NCBI RefSeq assembly: GCF_963675065.1
Contig: NZ_OY775905.1
Span: forward strand, 880,501 to 944,500
Length of the DNA stretch: 64,000 bases
Reading direction: 5' to 3'
Source: an uncultured Draconibacterium sp.
Lineage (GTDB): Bacteria; Bacteroidota; Bacteroidia; Bacteroidales; Prolixibacteraceae
Shown: positions 17,600-26,288 of the stretch, piece by piece
How the letters are laid out: every line of letters begins with the position of its first letter
Position numbering within the stretch: position 1 is the first letter of the stretch
The notes under the pieces: generated by a model
Told to the model about the DNA's origin: nothing
Database searches by the model: none
What the model saw: only the letters and a program-made list of their open reading frames with translations
Made by a program: the position numbers and the translations under genes

Positions 17600-17630
17600 C
17601 AAAGATATATATTGTTTGCAACTTTCCAAA
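17600..17630 (-). promoter_or_regulatory. Promoter of rpmE2
   Basis: Minus strand: TTTG (17630-17627), 19-base spacer, TATCTTTG (17607-17600). Full match to the Bacteroidota consensus; the leader would be about 78 bases. Confidence 0.8.
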
Positions 17631-17671
17631 AACTTATTCTATTTATTTGCTTATTAAACAAGTTGTTAAAA

Positions 17672-18838
17672 CTAAGAAATCAATGGTGCTTTTATTACCT
17701 TCTTACTCCGATCGAACATATACCGCATAGTGTAGTGCGTTTTGGCCTTTTTAGCTCCTGTTGCCTCGTAAATTGAAATAATTTTCGGGTTAAAATCACC
17801 GGCCCACGACAACTCAACTTCCTTGTAATGTTGGTGCGATTTCTTTTTCATAATCTGCTCCTGATGCCAGAAAATTCCGGATTCGATACCTGCACGCTGG
17901 TATTTTGGATCAACTCCCATCAGAAAGATCCGGGTTCGATTCATCACCTTTTTCTTTTTGTAATAAAAGAACTTTAATATACCGGGCAGATTCAGTTTGC
18001 CGTTTAGTTTTATCAGTAACTGATTAATATCCGGAATCATCACAAACATTGCTATCGGCTTGTCCTCGGCGTAAGCAAACCAGATCATTTCCGGATCGAG
18101 AATTGCTTTCGACTCAGTCAAAAAGTCGTATAGGTCATCCGGATCGAGAGGTTTGTAATGCTCGTGAAACGACCAGGCTGCATCATAGATCTCACAGAAA
18201 TCTTTTACAAACTTATCGGTTTGTTTAAAATCGAAATGTTTGAACTGATATTGTGGTTTTTTAGCCACCCAGCCGGCAATTTTCCAAAAACGTTCGGGAA
18301 ACGGCACGGTGTAATCGAGGTGGAAACAATACTGGTCGAAATACACTTCGAAACCAAATCCGCGAAATAGCTTCTCGTAATACTTTGGATTGTAAGGCAT
18401 ACCAAACCCCTGTGGCATAAAACCATCAACCAGCAATCCCCAGTTTACATAGTTCTCGCCAAAATTTATCGGGCCATCCATGGCTTCCATGCCATTTTCA
18501 TTGTTCCAGTCGGCAGCCGCTTTAAAAAGTTTATTGGCTGCTTCCTGATCGTCGATGCATTCAAAAAAACCACAGCCACCGGTTGGTTGCTCGTAAGTTT
18601 TTGCCAGGTTGAAATTTATAAATGCAGCAATCCTGCCAACCAGGTTGCCATTGTCGTCAATCAAAATCCAACGAATAGCTTTTCCATTCCGAAAAGTTTT
18701 GTTCTTTTTCGGATCAAAAATTCCCTCAACCATCCCTTGTAAGGGAGCGGCCCAGTTCGGATCATTCTTATAAATGATGTGTGGTACCTGGTGAAATTGT
18801 TTCTTCGTTTTTTTGTCAACGACTTCTAGTAACTGCAT
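17672..18838 (-). CDS. GNAT-like acetyltransferase-fold protein, tandem copy 2
   Basis: The protein has 388 residues from the chosen start. It shares with its neighbour HQVPHIIYKNDPNW near the start, a GRIAAFINFN strand, QPTGGCGFFEC, the GMEAMDGPINFGEN motif and a C-terminal GVDPKYQRAGIES loop like a GNAT acetyl-CoA site. I recognise it as a Bacteroidota GNAT-type family without an assigned substrate. The open frame reaches an upstream ATG at 18874, but the alignment with the neighbour starts at the ATG at 18838. It lies 51 bases downstream of its paralog, and both are probably co-transcribed. Confidence 0.75.
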   Translation of the reverse strand: MQLLEVVDKKTKKQFHQVPHIIYKNDPNWAAPLQGMVEGIFDPKKNKTFRNGKAIRWILIDDNGNLVGRIAAFINFNLAKTYEQPTGGCGFFECIDDQEAANKLFKAAADWNNENGMEAMDGPINFGENYVNWGLLVDGFMPQGFGMPYNPKYYEKLFRGFGFEVYFDQYCFHLDYTVPFPERFWKIAGWVAKKPQYQFKHFDFKQTDKFVKDFCEIYDAAWSFHEHYKPLDPDDLYDFLTESKAILDPEMIWFAYAEDKPIAMFVMIPDINQLLIKLNGKLNLPGILKFFYYKKKKVMNRTRIFLMGVDPKYQRAGIESGIFWHQEQIMKKKSHQHYKEVELSWAGDFNPKIISIYEATGAKKAKTHYTMRYMFDRSKKVIKAPLIS

Positions 18839-18889
18839 TCCATTAATTTGTCGCAATAATAGTTTAAAAAACAAAAATACGTAGCATTT

Positions 18890-20053
18890 TTATTCAATAA
18901 TCGGAGCTCGTACAAATTCTTTCTCCCGATTGAACAAATAACGCAGTGTACAATGAGTTTGCGTGCGATCTGCTCCGAATGATTTGAACATGGCATTCAT
19001 CTTCGGATTAAAATCTCCGATCCAGCTCATTTCCATATCGTCGTACCACGATTTTCGTAGCATCACTTTCTTCAGATGATGAAAAATTGCCGATTCAATT
19101 CCCTTGCCCTGGTAGCCGGGAACCACACCCAGAACAATTACGCGGCACCGCGTAATCGTTTTGCGCTTTTTCAAATACAGCAATTTTAATCCCTGCCACA
19201 AACTCAGGTTCCCCGTTTTTAATTTTTGTATAATTTGATTCAAATCCAGTATCTGCATAAAAAAGGCAATGGGCTTTCCGTTGTGATAGGCATACCAAAT
19301 AAATTCCTCATCGAGAATAATTTTTGCACTCGACAAAAGATCTTTGAGCAACTCAAATTTAATCGGTTTATAATTTCCGTGATTTCCCCACGCTTTTTCA
19401 TGAATCTCGATAAAATCACGGATATACTTATCCTGATTTTTCATGGAAAAGTGCTCAAAAGAGTATCCCGGTTTTTTGGCCACCCATTCTGCTATTTTCC
19501 AAAACCGATCAGGCAAATCGGGATTTGTTACATCTAAAGAGTAGCTGTATTGTTCGTAATAGGTTTTAAAACCATAGGCGGTAAATAGATCGTTGTAGTA
19601 CTGCGGGTTGTAGTTCATCCCAAAAGTTTGTGGCCGGAATCCGTCTTTTAGCAATCCCCAAAAAAAGAAGTTCTCATCGAAATTAACCGGGCCATCCATG
19701 GCTTCCATGCCTTTTTCTTTCAGCCACTCGCGAGCTGTGTCAAACAGTGTAAAAGCTGCCTGCTGGTTATTCACACACTCGAAAAAGCCACAACATCCTG
19801 TCGGCTGATCGTAGCCCGAAGAATAATCATCGTCGTAAAATGCGGCAATCCGACCAATAAGTATTTCATCTTTTTTTAATACCCAACGCCGTGCATCGCC
19901 TTTTTTGAAACGGCCGTTTTTTGCGGGATCAAAAGTATTTTCGATCATTGGCCGAAGCTGGGGAATCCAATTGCGATCCTTCTTATAAATTATTTCCGGT
20001 ACTTTATGAAAATCATCAACCAGGTTTTTACCGGTAACCTGTATAACCTCCAT
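18890..20053 (-). CDS. GNAT-like acetyltransferase-fold protein, tandem copy 1
   Basis: This 387-residue paralog of the next gene is alignable over the full length: FHKVPEIIYKKDRNW, GRIAAFYDDDY, QPTGCCGFFEC, GMEAMDGPVNFDEN, and the acetyl-CoA-type loop GVVPGYQGKGIES. The conservation of both copies, with many substitutions between them, suggests an old duplication and distinct substrates. The substrate is unknown. No signal peptide is seen, so it is cytoplasmic. Confidence 0.75.
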   Translation of the reverse strand: MEVIQVTGKNLVDDFHKVPEIIYKKDRNWIPQLRPMIENTFDPAKNGRFKKGDARRWVLKKDEILIGRIAAFYDDDYSSGYDQPTGCCGFFECVNNQQAAFTLFDTAREWLKEKGMEAMDGPVNFDENFFFWGLLKDGFRPQTFGMNYNPQYYNDLFTAYGFKTYYEQYSYSLDVTNPDLPDRFWKIAEWVAKKPGYSFEHFSMKNQDKYIRDFIEIHEKAWGNHGNYKPIKFELLKDLLSSAKIILDEEFIWYAYHNGKPIAFFMQILDLNQIIQKLKTGNLSLWQGLKLLYLKKRKTITRCRVIVLGVVPGYQGKGIESAIFHHLKKVMLRKSWYDDMEMSWIGDFNPKMNAMFKSFGADRTQTHCTLRYLFNREKEFVRAPIIE

Positions 20054-20111
20054 AGCCTTTCTGGTTTATGCTTTAAAAATATTCGAAAATAATACTTCGT
20101 GGCTAAAAAAG

Positions 20112-20153
20112 AAAAGAGGACTTACTCTTTTCAGACAGAATAAGTCCTCTTTT
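20112..20153 (-). terminator. Terminator of the Bax-inhibitor-like gene
   Basis: AAAAGAGGACTTA (20112-20124) and TAAGTCCTCTTTT (20141-20153) are perfect 13-base complements. On the minus strand CTTTTTT follows. It also separates the Bax-inhibitor-like gene from the GNAT pair. Confidence 0.85.
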
Positions 20154-20171
20154 AAAATTGAATTGAGGTAT

Positions 20172-20942
20172 TTAATTTCTACTTGCTAATTTCGATAACA
20201 AACGCAAAATTTCGAGGTATAACCAGATTAACGTTACCATCAGTCCAAATGCGCCATACCACTCCATATATTTTGGAGCACCCGACTCTGCTGCCCTCTC
20301 GATGAACGAAAAATCGAGCACCAGATTTAATGCTGCAACAGCAACAACAACCAAACTAATCCCAATACTAAGGTTCGAATTACCATGCAAAAACGACATT
20401 TCGGCACCAAACATTCCGGCAATAAAACTGACAAAATAAACCAGTGCAATACCGGCAGTTGCCGCCACTACTCCCATCATAAATCGTTTAGTAACCTTTA
20501 TAATTCCCGAGCGGTATAAAAAAAGCATCACCATAAAAACTGCGAGTGTTAGCATTACTGCACGCATCACAATTCCGGAATACTGCATTTCAAATATTGC
20601 AGAAATCCCTCCAAGAAAAAGTCCTTCGAAAATGGCATAAATTGGTGCTGATATTCCTGAACTTTGCGGACGAAACACCGTTACCAGAACCGTGATAAAA
20701 CCTCCGATTCCGCCAATGGCCAACCACGGTCCCACTGCTGCCAGTCCGGCTTCAGGATTTGTGGCAACAACATCAAAAAACTTATTCCAGGTAAAAACCG
20801 CGCCGGCAATTACCAAAAGCAGCATTAGAGCTGTTTTATTTATTGTTCCGTTTACAGTCATTACATCCGACTGTGTTGTATAATCTCTGCTAAAAGCTTT
20901 TTCTTTTAATACAGGATTTGAAGATTTTGAGATATTCATCAT
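20172..20942 (-). CDS. Bax inhibitor-1/YccA family membrane protein
   Basis: The 256-residue membrane protein has seven predicted hydrophobic segments, beginning with ALMLLLVIAGAVFTWNKFF. It contains the FEGLFLGGIS motif, and the C-terminal part LNLVLDFSFIERAAESGAPKYMEWYGAFGLMVTLIWLYLEILRLLS is split by charged residues, as in the BaxI_1 (YccA) subgroup. Relatives modulate membrane protease activity or calcium leak; the function here is not established. It is monocistronic. Confidence 0.88.
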   Translation of the reverse strand: MMNISKSSNPVLKEKAFSRDYTTQSDVMTVNGTINKTALMLLLVIAGAVFTWNKFFDVVATNPEAGLAAVGPWLAIGGIGGFITVLVTVFRPQSSGISAPIYAIFEGLFLGGISAIFEMQYSGIVMRAVMLTLAVFMVMLFLYRSGIIKVTKRFMMGVVAATAGIALVYFVSFIAGMFGAEMSFLHGNSNLSIGISLVVVAVAALNLVLDFSFIERAAESGAPKYMEWYGAFGLMVTLIWLYLEILRLLSKLASRN

Positions 20943-21072
20943 TTTCTTAAAGTTATATATTCAATACTCAGATTTTTGTTTTTACTGAATCGCGACAATA
21001 ATAACAAAGAACCTGCCATGAAGTTTCGCACTGACAGCTTTGCAGTTAAAGAAAGTTAATTGTAAAAGATGC

Positions 21073-21135
21073 GAGACCTGAGTTGCGAGTTGCGAGTTGC
21101 GAGTATCCGGTATCGAGAATCCAGCATCCAGGATC
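21073..21135. repeat. Array of nine 7-bp units
   Basis: The array reads in a strict 7-base register: GAGACCT, three exact GAGTTGC, GAGTATC, CGGTATC, GAGAATC, CAGCATC, CAGGATC. It ends 9 bases from the stop codon of the AlkD-like gene. It is probably a degenerate simple tandem repeat. Confidence 0.7.
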
Positions 21136-21144
21136 CCTTCAGGG

Positions 21145-21849
21145 CTATTCCTTAAATTGTTCCTGAAAATAATCACTGGTTAACTCCTCAAACAAACTCT
21201 CGCCAAGCTTCACGGCATTTTCCGATCCGCTCAACTGAAATTCTTTTGCCAGTTCTATGCACTGTTCATTCAGCATTTTCGAGCGGCTTCCCATTCCAAT
21301 TACCGAACGATAGATTGGTGTATACAACTTTTTATCTTTTGCCAGAGTTGTCAGTTCCTCGAAAAAAGGCTCAAACATTTCGTCGATGGCATTTTTGTCA
21401 GTAATTGCGAGTCGCCCAATCAGGTGAACTCCGGTAAAACGCACCAGGTGCTTTTTGCCTCGGCACCACTCCAGCGCTTTTACAAAAGCAAACTTGCTTT
21501 TCACCCACAAATTGGTTGAGGCTTGCTCTGCAATCTCACTATTATCAAAACTTTTTGTCCAGAAATCCATCTGCTCTTCGGTCACTTCAACCGGATTATC
21601 AATCAGCGTAGCCAAAATCATTGTTTCGCGCCACTGTTTGTTCCAAAGTTTAAGCGCCAGCAAATGATCGGCTTCGTACGATTGGGCAATTTCGCGCAAA
21701 TCGAGCAACGAAACGCCCCAGTTCATTTTATAAGAAATACCACTTTCGTTCATCGCCGCGGCAACTTCACCGCTCTGGCGCAAGCGAATTACTTTTATCA
21801 GCTGCTGAAATTTCTTTTCCGTTTCCTGGTTATCGAGAATAAAATCCAT
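21145..21849 (-). CDS. AlkD-like DNA alkylation repair protein
   Basis: The 234-residue all-helical protein resembles AlkD/DUF1061 HEAT-like DNA glycosylases, which remove bulky alkylated purines without base flipping. Visible are NWGVSLLDLREIAQSY near residue 45, then WNKQWRETMILATLIDNP and DFWTKSFDNSEIAEQASTNLW, matching the conserved W...RE..LA pattern and the D/W-rich helix. The catalytic region is not certain by eye. It is transcribed divergently from the Wzx-like gene. Confidence 0.75.
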   Translation of the reverse strand: MDFILDNQETEKKFQQLIKVIRLRQSGEVAAAMNESGISYKMNWGVSLLDLREIAQSYEADHLLALKLWNKQWRETMILATLIDNPVEVTEEQMDFWTKSFDNSEIAEQASTNLWVKSKFAFVKALEWCRGKKHLVRFTGVHLIGRLAITDKNAIDEMFEPFFEELTTLAKDKKLYTPIYRSVIGMGSRSKMLNEQCIELAKEFQLSGSENAVKLGESLFEELTSDYFQEQFKE

Positions 21850-21985
21850 TATTGCTTCTTTGCGTTTTACTGTTCAACGAACAAAAATATAAAAAGCACC
21901 AGTATTTCTTTGTTTTCGTGAAAAAGCTTAATCAAAGCAATTATTTTTATGATATTTACATAAAATGAGACACCTTTTTTAGTGC

Positions 21986-23332
21986 ATGAACTTTTCCAGC
22001 CATTTCAGAAATAGATTACAACGGTTTAACCAAAGTGAGTTTTATAGAGATATTGCTTCGCTTTTTACCGGAATGGTGCTGGCACGTGCTGTTCCGTTTG
22101 TTTTTGCCCTGGCAATTGCACGTTTGTATGCACCCGAACAGTTTGGCGATTTTGTGCTTTACCTTACCATTGCATCGGTACTTTCAATCATCTCCACCGG
22201 CAAATACGAGAAGGCAATTATACTGGTTGGAACCTCAGATGAACGAAAGCTGATCGGGAGTTTTGCGCAGAAAATAAATGCTGGAGTAAATTTAGTTGCG
22301 CTGGCAATAGTTGGTCTTATCATTTTGGTTTGGCAGCCCGGCACCAGCGAAAGAATGCATTTACTACTGCTTCCATTCTACTCCTTCTTTTTTAGTGCTA
22401 TTCAACTGATTCGAAATATTTATATCGCCAAAAAGCAGTTTAGCCGGCTATCGGTTTTGGAAATTACAAGGGCGGTTTTAACAGGAGTACTACAATGCGC
22501 ATTCTTTTTATTTCCGGCAACAGGATTGTTTTTAGGAGCTGTAGTTGCGCAACTTTTTACATTTTTCGTTTTCTCATTCCGGGTTGATGAAGCAAGTTTA
22601 TTTCGTCTCGGGAAATTTAATTCGGAAGAAAGAGCACTGGCGCAGCGTTACATTAAATTCCCCAAATTTTCGATCGTTTCAGAGGTAATGAATTTTATTA
22701 GCAGCCAGCTTCCTGTCTTTCTTTTTAAACCGTTTTTTGGAGACAAAATGCTGGGATTGTATTCCTTTTCGCACCGTTATATCAGTGTGCCGGTTCAATT
22801 ATTAAGCATTTCCATTTCCAGTGTTTATATACAAAATGCAAAAACGCTTGAGCAAACACCGGCCAAACTTAAAGAACTGACATTCTCACTTTTCCGAAAA
22901 CAGGTCCTTCTAGGCATCATTCCTTTTGCGGTACTTGGTTTTTGGGGGCAACAAATTTTTAGCATTTTATTTGGTGTGGAATGGGCATTTTCTGGTTATC
23001 TGGCTCAGTTTATTGCACCCTGGCTTTATTTTGTAATGCTGGGTTCTCCGTTATCAGCCATCCTGATTGTTAAGGAAAAGCAAAACATATCGATGTGGTA
23101 CAACATATTGTTGCTGATTGCCCGGATTGCCAGTTTACTGCTTGGCGGTTTAATCCTTAAAGATGTTGTTTTAACCGTGATTTTGTATAGTCTGTCGGGT
23201 GTGGTATTTTTTGCATTCCTGACGATTTACTCTCTGTTTTTGGCAGGTGTAAATTTGAAACAAGCAGGTATTTACTTTCTTAAAATGGTACTTTTGGTTA
23301 TTCCAATTGCGCTGCTTAAAATTTGGTTGTAA
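21986..23332 (+). CDS. Wzx-like oligosaccharide flippase (polysaccharide biosynthesis family)
   Basis: The 448 residues form about 12-14 hydrophobic segments in the MOP/MATE flippase pattern. The start is SEFYRDIASLFTGMVLARAVPFVFALAIARLYAPEQFGDFVLY, typical of polysaccharide biosynthesis proteins. This group moves lipid-linked sugar units across the inner membrane. It is followed within 2 bases by an asparagine-synthase-like gene. No glycosyltransferase cluster surrounds the pair, which is unusual for a flippase. Confidence 0.85.
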   Translation: MNFSSHFRNRLQRFNQSEFYRDIASLFTGMVLARAVPFVFALAIARLYAPEQFGDFVLYLTIASVLSIISTGKYEKAIILVGTSDERKLIGSFAQKINAGVNLVALAIVGLIILVWQPGTSERMHLLLLPFYSFFFSAIQLIRNIYIAKKQFSRLSVLEITRAVLTGVLQCAFFLFPATGLFLGAVVAQLFTFFVFSFRVDEASLFRLGKFNSEERALAQRYIKFPKFSIVSEVMNFISSQLPVFLFKPFFGDKMLGLYSFSHRYISVPVQLLSISISSVYIQNAKTLEQTPAKLKELTFSLFRKQVLLGIIPFAVLGFWGQQIFSILFGVEWAFSGYLAQFIAPWLYFVMLGSPLSAILIVKEKQNISMWYNILLLIARIASLLLGGLILKDVVLTVILYSLSGVVFFAFLTIYSLFLAGVNLKQAGIYFLKMVLLVIPIALLKIWL

Positions 23333-23334
23333 GA

Positions 23335-24885
23335 ATGTTGTATCTGGAAAAATATAAATGGTCGACAGAAAAAAATGTCAGTGTTACCGGCTTTGCCTGG
23401 CTGGGAGAAGAATATTTCTGCGGACACGATTTTGTGGAGCAAACGCAACAACATATTACTGATTTCGGGCAATTTAAAGATTTTGTTTCCCGATTGAACG
23501 GACAATTCTCCATCGTTGTGAAAAACGAACAAGAAACATGGGCAACGTGCTGCCACACCTGGAGTTTTCCGCTGTTCTATAAAACCGACAATGGTAATTT
23601 TTTCATTAGCGATCAACCGGAAAAGCTGCAGCAAACCAACGCAGACAAAGAAATTGACACATTTGCATCCTCGTATTTTTTACAATTTGGAGTAACGCCT
23701 TTTGAGCACACTTTAAATGCAACTATCGCACAAGTTCAACCGGGTGAGATTATCTGCCTCAAAAATAAATCAGGAAATGTAACTTCTGATTTTGGATTTC
23801 AATTTCACCCCAAACCAAGTGCAAAACAAACTCCCAAAGCTATTGCAACTCATCTCCGAACCGTTTTTGAGAAATACTACAAGCAGCTTAAAAACAAACA
23901 AGTACTATTGCCCCTTACCCGTGGTTACGACTCGCGGCTACTGGCTTGTTTGTTAGCAGAGTTCGGCCATAAAAATGTTTTATGTGCCACCTGGGGAAGA
24001 AAAAACAATAGCGAAAAACAAACAGCTCAAAAGGTGGCCGAGAAACTGGGATTTCAGTACCGCTTTATTGAATACAACGAAAAACTGATCAATAATTTTA
24101 AAACCGATCAGACATTTACGGACTATGCAAATAATTCCGGACATTGGTCGTCGATGCCGTATTTACAGGATTATTTTGCTGTAAAGTTTTTGAAAGAAAA
24201 GAAACTCATCAACGAAAATACGGTTGCGTTCCCCGGTCATCCCGGCGACTTTTTAAGAGGCGCACACCTCAATAATTCAATTCTTGAGCTTAAAACTTCA
24301 GAATTGGGAGCAGCTCTTATAAAAACATTGGGAACTTCACTTCCGGCAAAGCCTGATTTTAAAGTAGCCTTGCAAAAATACCTCGAAGTGAATCTTTTAA
24401 AACAAAATGGTACTTCTCCGGCTGAAGCATACGAAATTTGGGATCTACAGGAGCGACAATGCAAATTTATAGGCAACTCGAACCAGGTTTATTCCTATTT
24501 CGGAGTTGATGTTTTAATGCCGCTATTTGATAAAGAAAGCCTTCAGTTTTTTACAGGAATTGATGCCCGAAACAAAAATCGGGAGCAACTTTACAACCGT
24601 TCGCTAGAAGAACATTTTTTCACAAAACACGGGGTTGATTTTGATTTGAAGCAGGTTTCCGATCAGGTAAATTCGAAAAAGGAAAACCTAAAAACCCGGC
24701 TGATAAAAGCAGCTCCTCATCAATTAAAAACCTTGTACTACCCCATGAACGACGGAATATTTTACCGAGAAATAACCGACCAATTGCGGCAAAATCTACC
24801 AATGAAACATCCGGTTAAACCGCATTCGTTTAATGCCTACATTGTTCAGTGGTATTTGCAATTTTTGGCTTCTCAATCTAAATGA
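23335..24885 (+). CDS. Asparagine-synthase-like protein with altered active-site motifs
   Basis: The protein has 516 residues from the ATG at 23335; the open frame starts 4 codons earlier but overlaps the previous stop. The N-terminal half resembles the class II glutaminase fold (LNGQFSIVVKN, FFISDQPEK), yet it starts MLYLEK and lacks the catalytic Cys at position 2. The C-terminal half resembles the ATP pyrophosphatase domain, but the usual SGGxDS loop reads LPLTRGYDSRLLA (about residue 196-208). Downstream features are FPGHPGDFLRGAH and LMPLFDKES. It probably forms an amide or similar bond in a surface-sugar or peptide pathway linked to the adjacent flippase; this is inference. Confidence 0.75.
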   Translation: MLYLEKYKWSTEKNVSVTGFAWLGEEYFCGHDFVEQTQQHITDFGQFKDFVSRLNGQFSIVVKNEQETWATCCHTWSFPLFYKTDNGNFFISDQPEKLQQTNADKEIDTFASSYFLQFGVTPFEHTLNATIAQVQPGEIICLKNKSGNVTSDFGFQFHPKPSAKQTPKAIATHLRTVFEKYYKQLKNKQVLLPLTRGYDSRLLACLLAEFGHKNVLCATWGRKNNSEKQTAQKVAEKLGFQYRFIEYNEKLINNFKTDQTFTDYANNSGHWSSMPYLQDYFAVKFLKEKKLINENTVAFPGHPGDFLRGAHLNNSILELKTSELGAALIKTLGTSLPAKPDFKVALQKYLEVNLLKQNGTSPAEAYEIWDLQERQCKFIGNSNQVYSYFGVDVLMPLFDKESLQFFTGIDARNKNREQLYNRSLEEHFFTKHGVDFDLKQVSDQVNSKKENLKTRLIKAAPHQLKTLYYPMNDGIFYREITDQLRQNLPMKHPVKPHSFNAYIVQWYLQFLASQSK

Positions 24886-24891
24886 CAAACT

Positions 24892-24922
24892 ATTCCGTTC
24901 ATTCCAAATTTGGTTATATTTG
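24892..24922 (+). promoter_or_regulatory. Promoter of the AI-2E family gene
   Basis: TATATTTG at 24915-24922 matches TAnnTTTG. Only a TTC-type -33 lies at the right distance. The start codon is at 24939. Confidence 0.45.
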
Positions 24923-24938
24923 TTAAAAACGAGCAAAA

Positions 24939-26069
24939 ATGATTCAACTTAAAGGCTGGACACGCAATACACTTTTTATTGTCGGATTTCTGTTTATCAT
25001 TTTTTTGGTGTGGTATTTCAGCGCCATAGTCACCTACATTCTCATTTCGGTGGTGCTTTCGTTTATAGGCCGCCCGCTAACCCGCTGGCTGGTAAAAATA
25101 AAATACAAACGTTTTAAAATTCCCAAAGGTCTGGCAGCTTTAGCTACGCTTGTAAGTTTATGGATCGTTTTTATTTCTTTTTTCAGATTTATTATTCCAC
25201 TCTTACTCAGCGAAGTAGAAACCCTGTCGCAAATTGATTTTACGCTCGTTCTCGATTCCATTGAAGACCCCCTACTGAATCTCATGCACTTTTTCAGCAA
25301 AGACACCGTAAGCATCGAATCGAAGAATTTTATGGATATTGTTACGGAAAGTCTGGGGGCTGAAATTGATTTTTCGCAGGTGTCGAATTGGTTTGGACTG
25401 GTTGCCGGAACTATTGGAGAACTTTTAATCGGTTTCTTTTCCGTTTCTTTTATCACCTTTTTCTTTTTGAAAGAAGAAACCATGTTTAGCACCTTCATCA
25501 TACTACTGGTTCCTACCCATTTAGAAGAAAAAGTTGCCCATATTCTTCATTCTATTTCCTACCTGCTACGACGCTATTTCATCGGCCTTCTTTTAGAAGT
25601 TTTTATGGTAATGTTACTCGACACCATTGGCCTTACCATTGTGGGCATCGAATTCAATCACGCGGTAGTAATTGGATTGTTCTGTGGAATGTTCAACGTT
25701 ATTCCATATCTGGGGCCGTGGATGGGTGCAGCACTCGGCTTACTTATCGGGGCAGCTTTACATATTAATCTCGATTTTATGAACGAAGTTTTACCCACTT
25801 TAGGATGGATGACAGTGGTTTTTATTTCTGTTCAGGTAATCGACAACGTTCTTTTTCAGCCACTTATTTATTCCAGCAGTGTTAAAGCACACCCACTTGA
25901 GATTTTCCTTGTAATTATGGCCGCCGGAAGTATGGCCGGAATTATCGGAATGATCCTCGCTATTCCTGTTTACACCATTCTCAGGGTAATTGCTGCCGAA
26001 TTTTTCGAGAACATGAAACTAGTGAGAAAGCTTACCGAACAACTCGAAAAAGAGAAAACTGAAGGCTGA
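24939..26069 (+). CDS. AI-2E transporter family (PerM/YdiK-like) membrane protein
   Basis: The 376-residue membrane protein has eight or so hydrophobic segments. It opens TRNTLFIVGFLFIIFLVWYF, then ILISVVLSFIGRPLTRWL. A central loop of about 90 residues precedes the conserved C-terminal motifs GLFCGMFNVIPYLGPWMGA and HPLEIFLVIMAAGSMAGI. Members export or exchange ions or small signals; the name comes from TqsA and does not imply autoinducer transport here. It stands alone. Confidence 0.88.
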   Translation: MIQLKGWTRNTLFIVGFLFIIFLVWYFSAIVTYILISVVLSFIGRPLTRWLVKIKYKRFKIPKGLAALATLVSLWIVFISFFRFIIPLLLSEVETLSQIDFTLVLDSIEDPLLNLMHFFSKDTVSIESKNFMDIVTESLGAEIDFSQVSNWFGLVAGTIGELLIGFFSVSFITFFFLKEETMFSTFIILLVPTHLEEKVAHILHSISYLLRRYFIGLLLEVFMVMLLDTIGLTIVGIEFNHAVVIGLFCGMFNVIPYLGPWMGAALGLLIGAALHINLDFMNEVLPTLGWMTVVFISVQVIDNVLFQPLIYSSSVKAHPLEIFLVIMAAGSMAGIIGMILAIPVYTILRVIAAEFFENMKLVRKLTEQLEKEKTEG

Positions 26070-26288
26070 AAATTCCACTCTTAATCGATATTAGAAATTA
26101 AAAAATCATTTCTCATAAATGTAACCAATCGCATTTTTCAAACATTCTCAGCTATTTAACGTAAAATTTTGAATTCTTTCAGAACCTTCAGGTCTTTTTA
26201 TTGTTAATAGGATAAGTCTGGATAAAAAGGCCTTTAATTTATTACTAAACTTAACAGAATGAGAGAACACTTCTTTTGGGGAGGTTTC

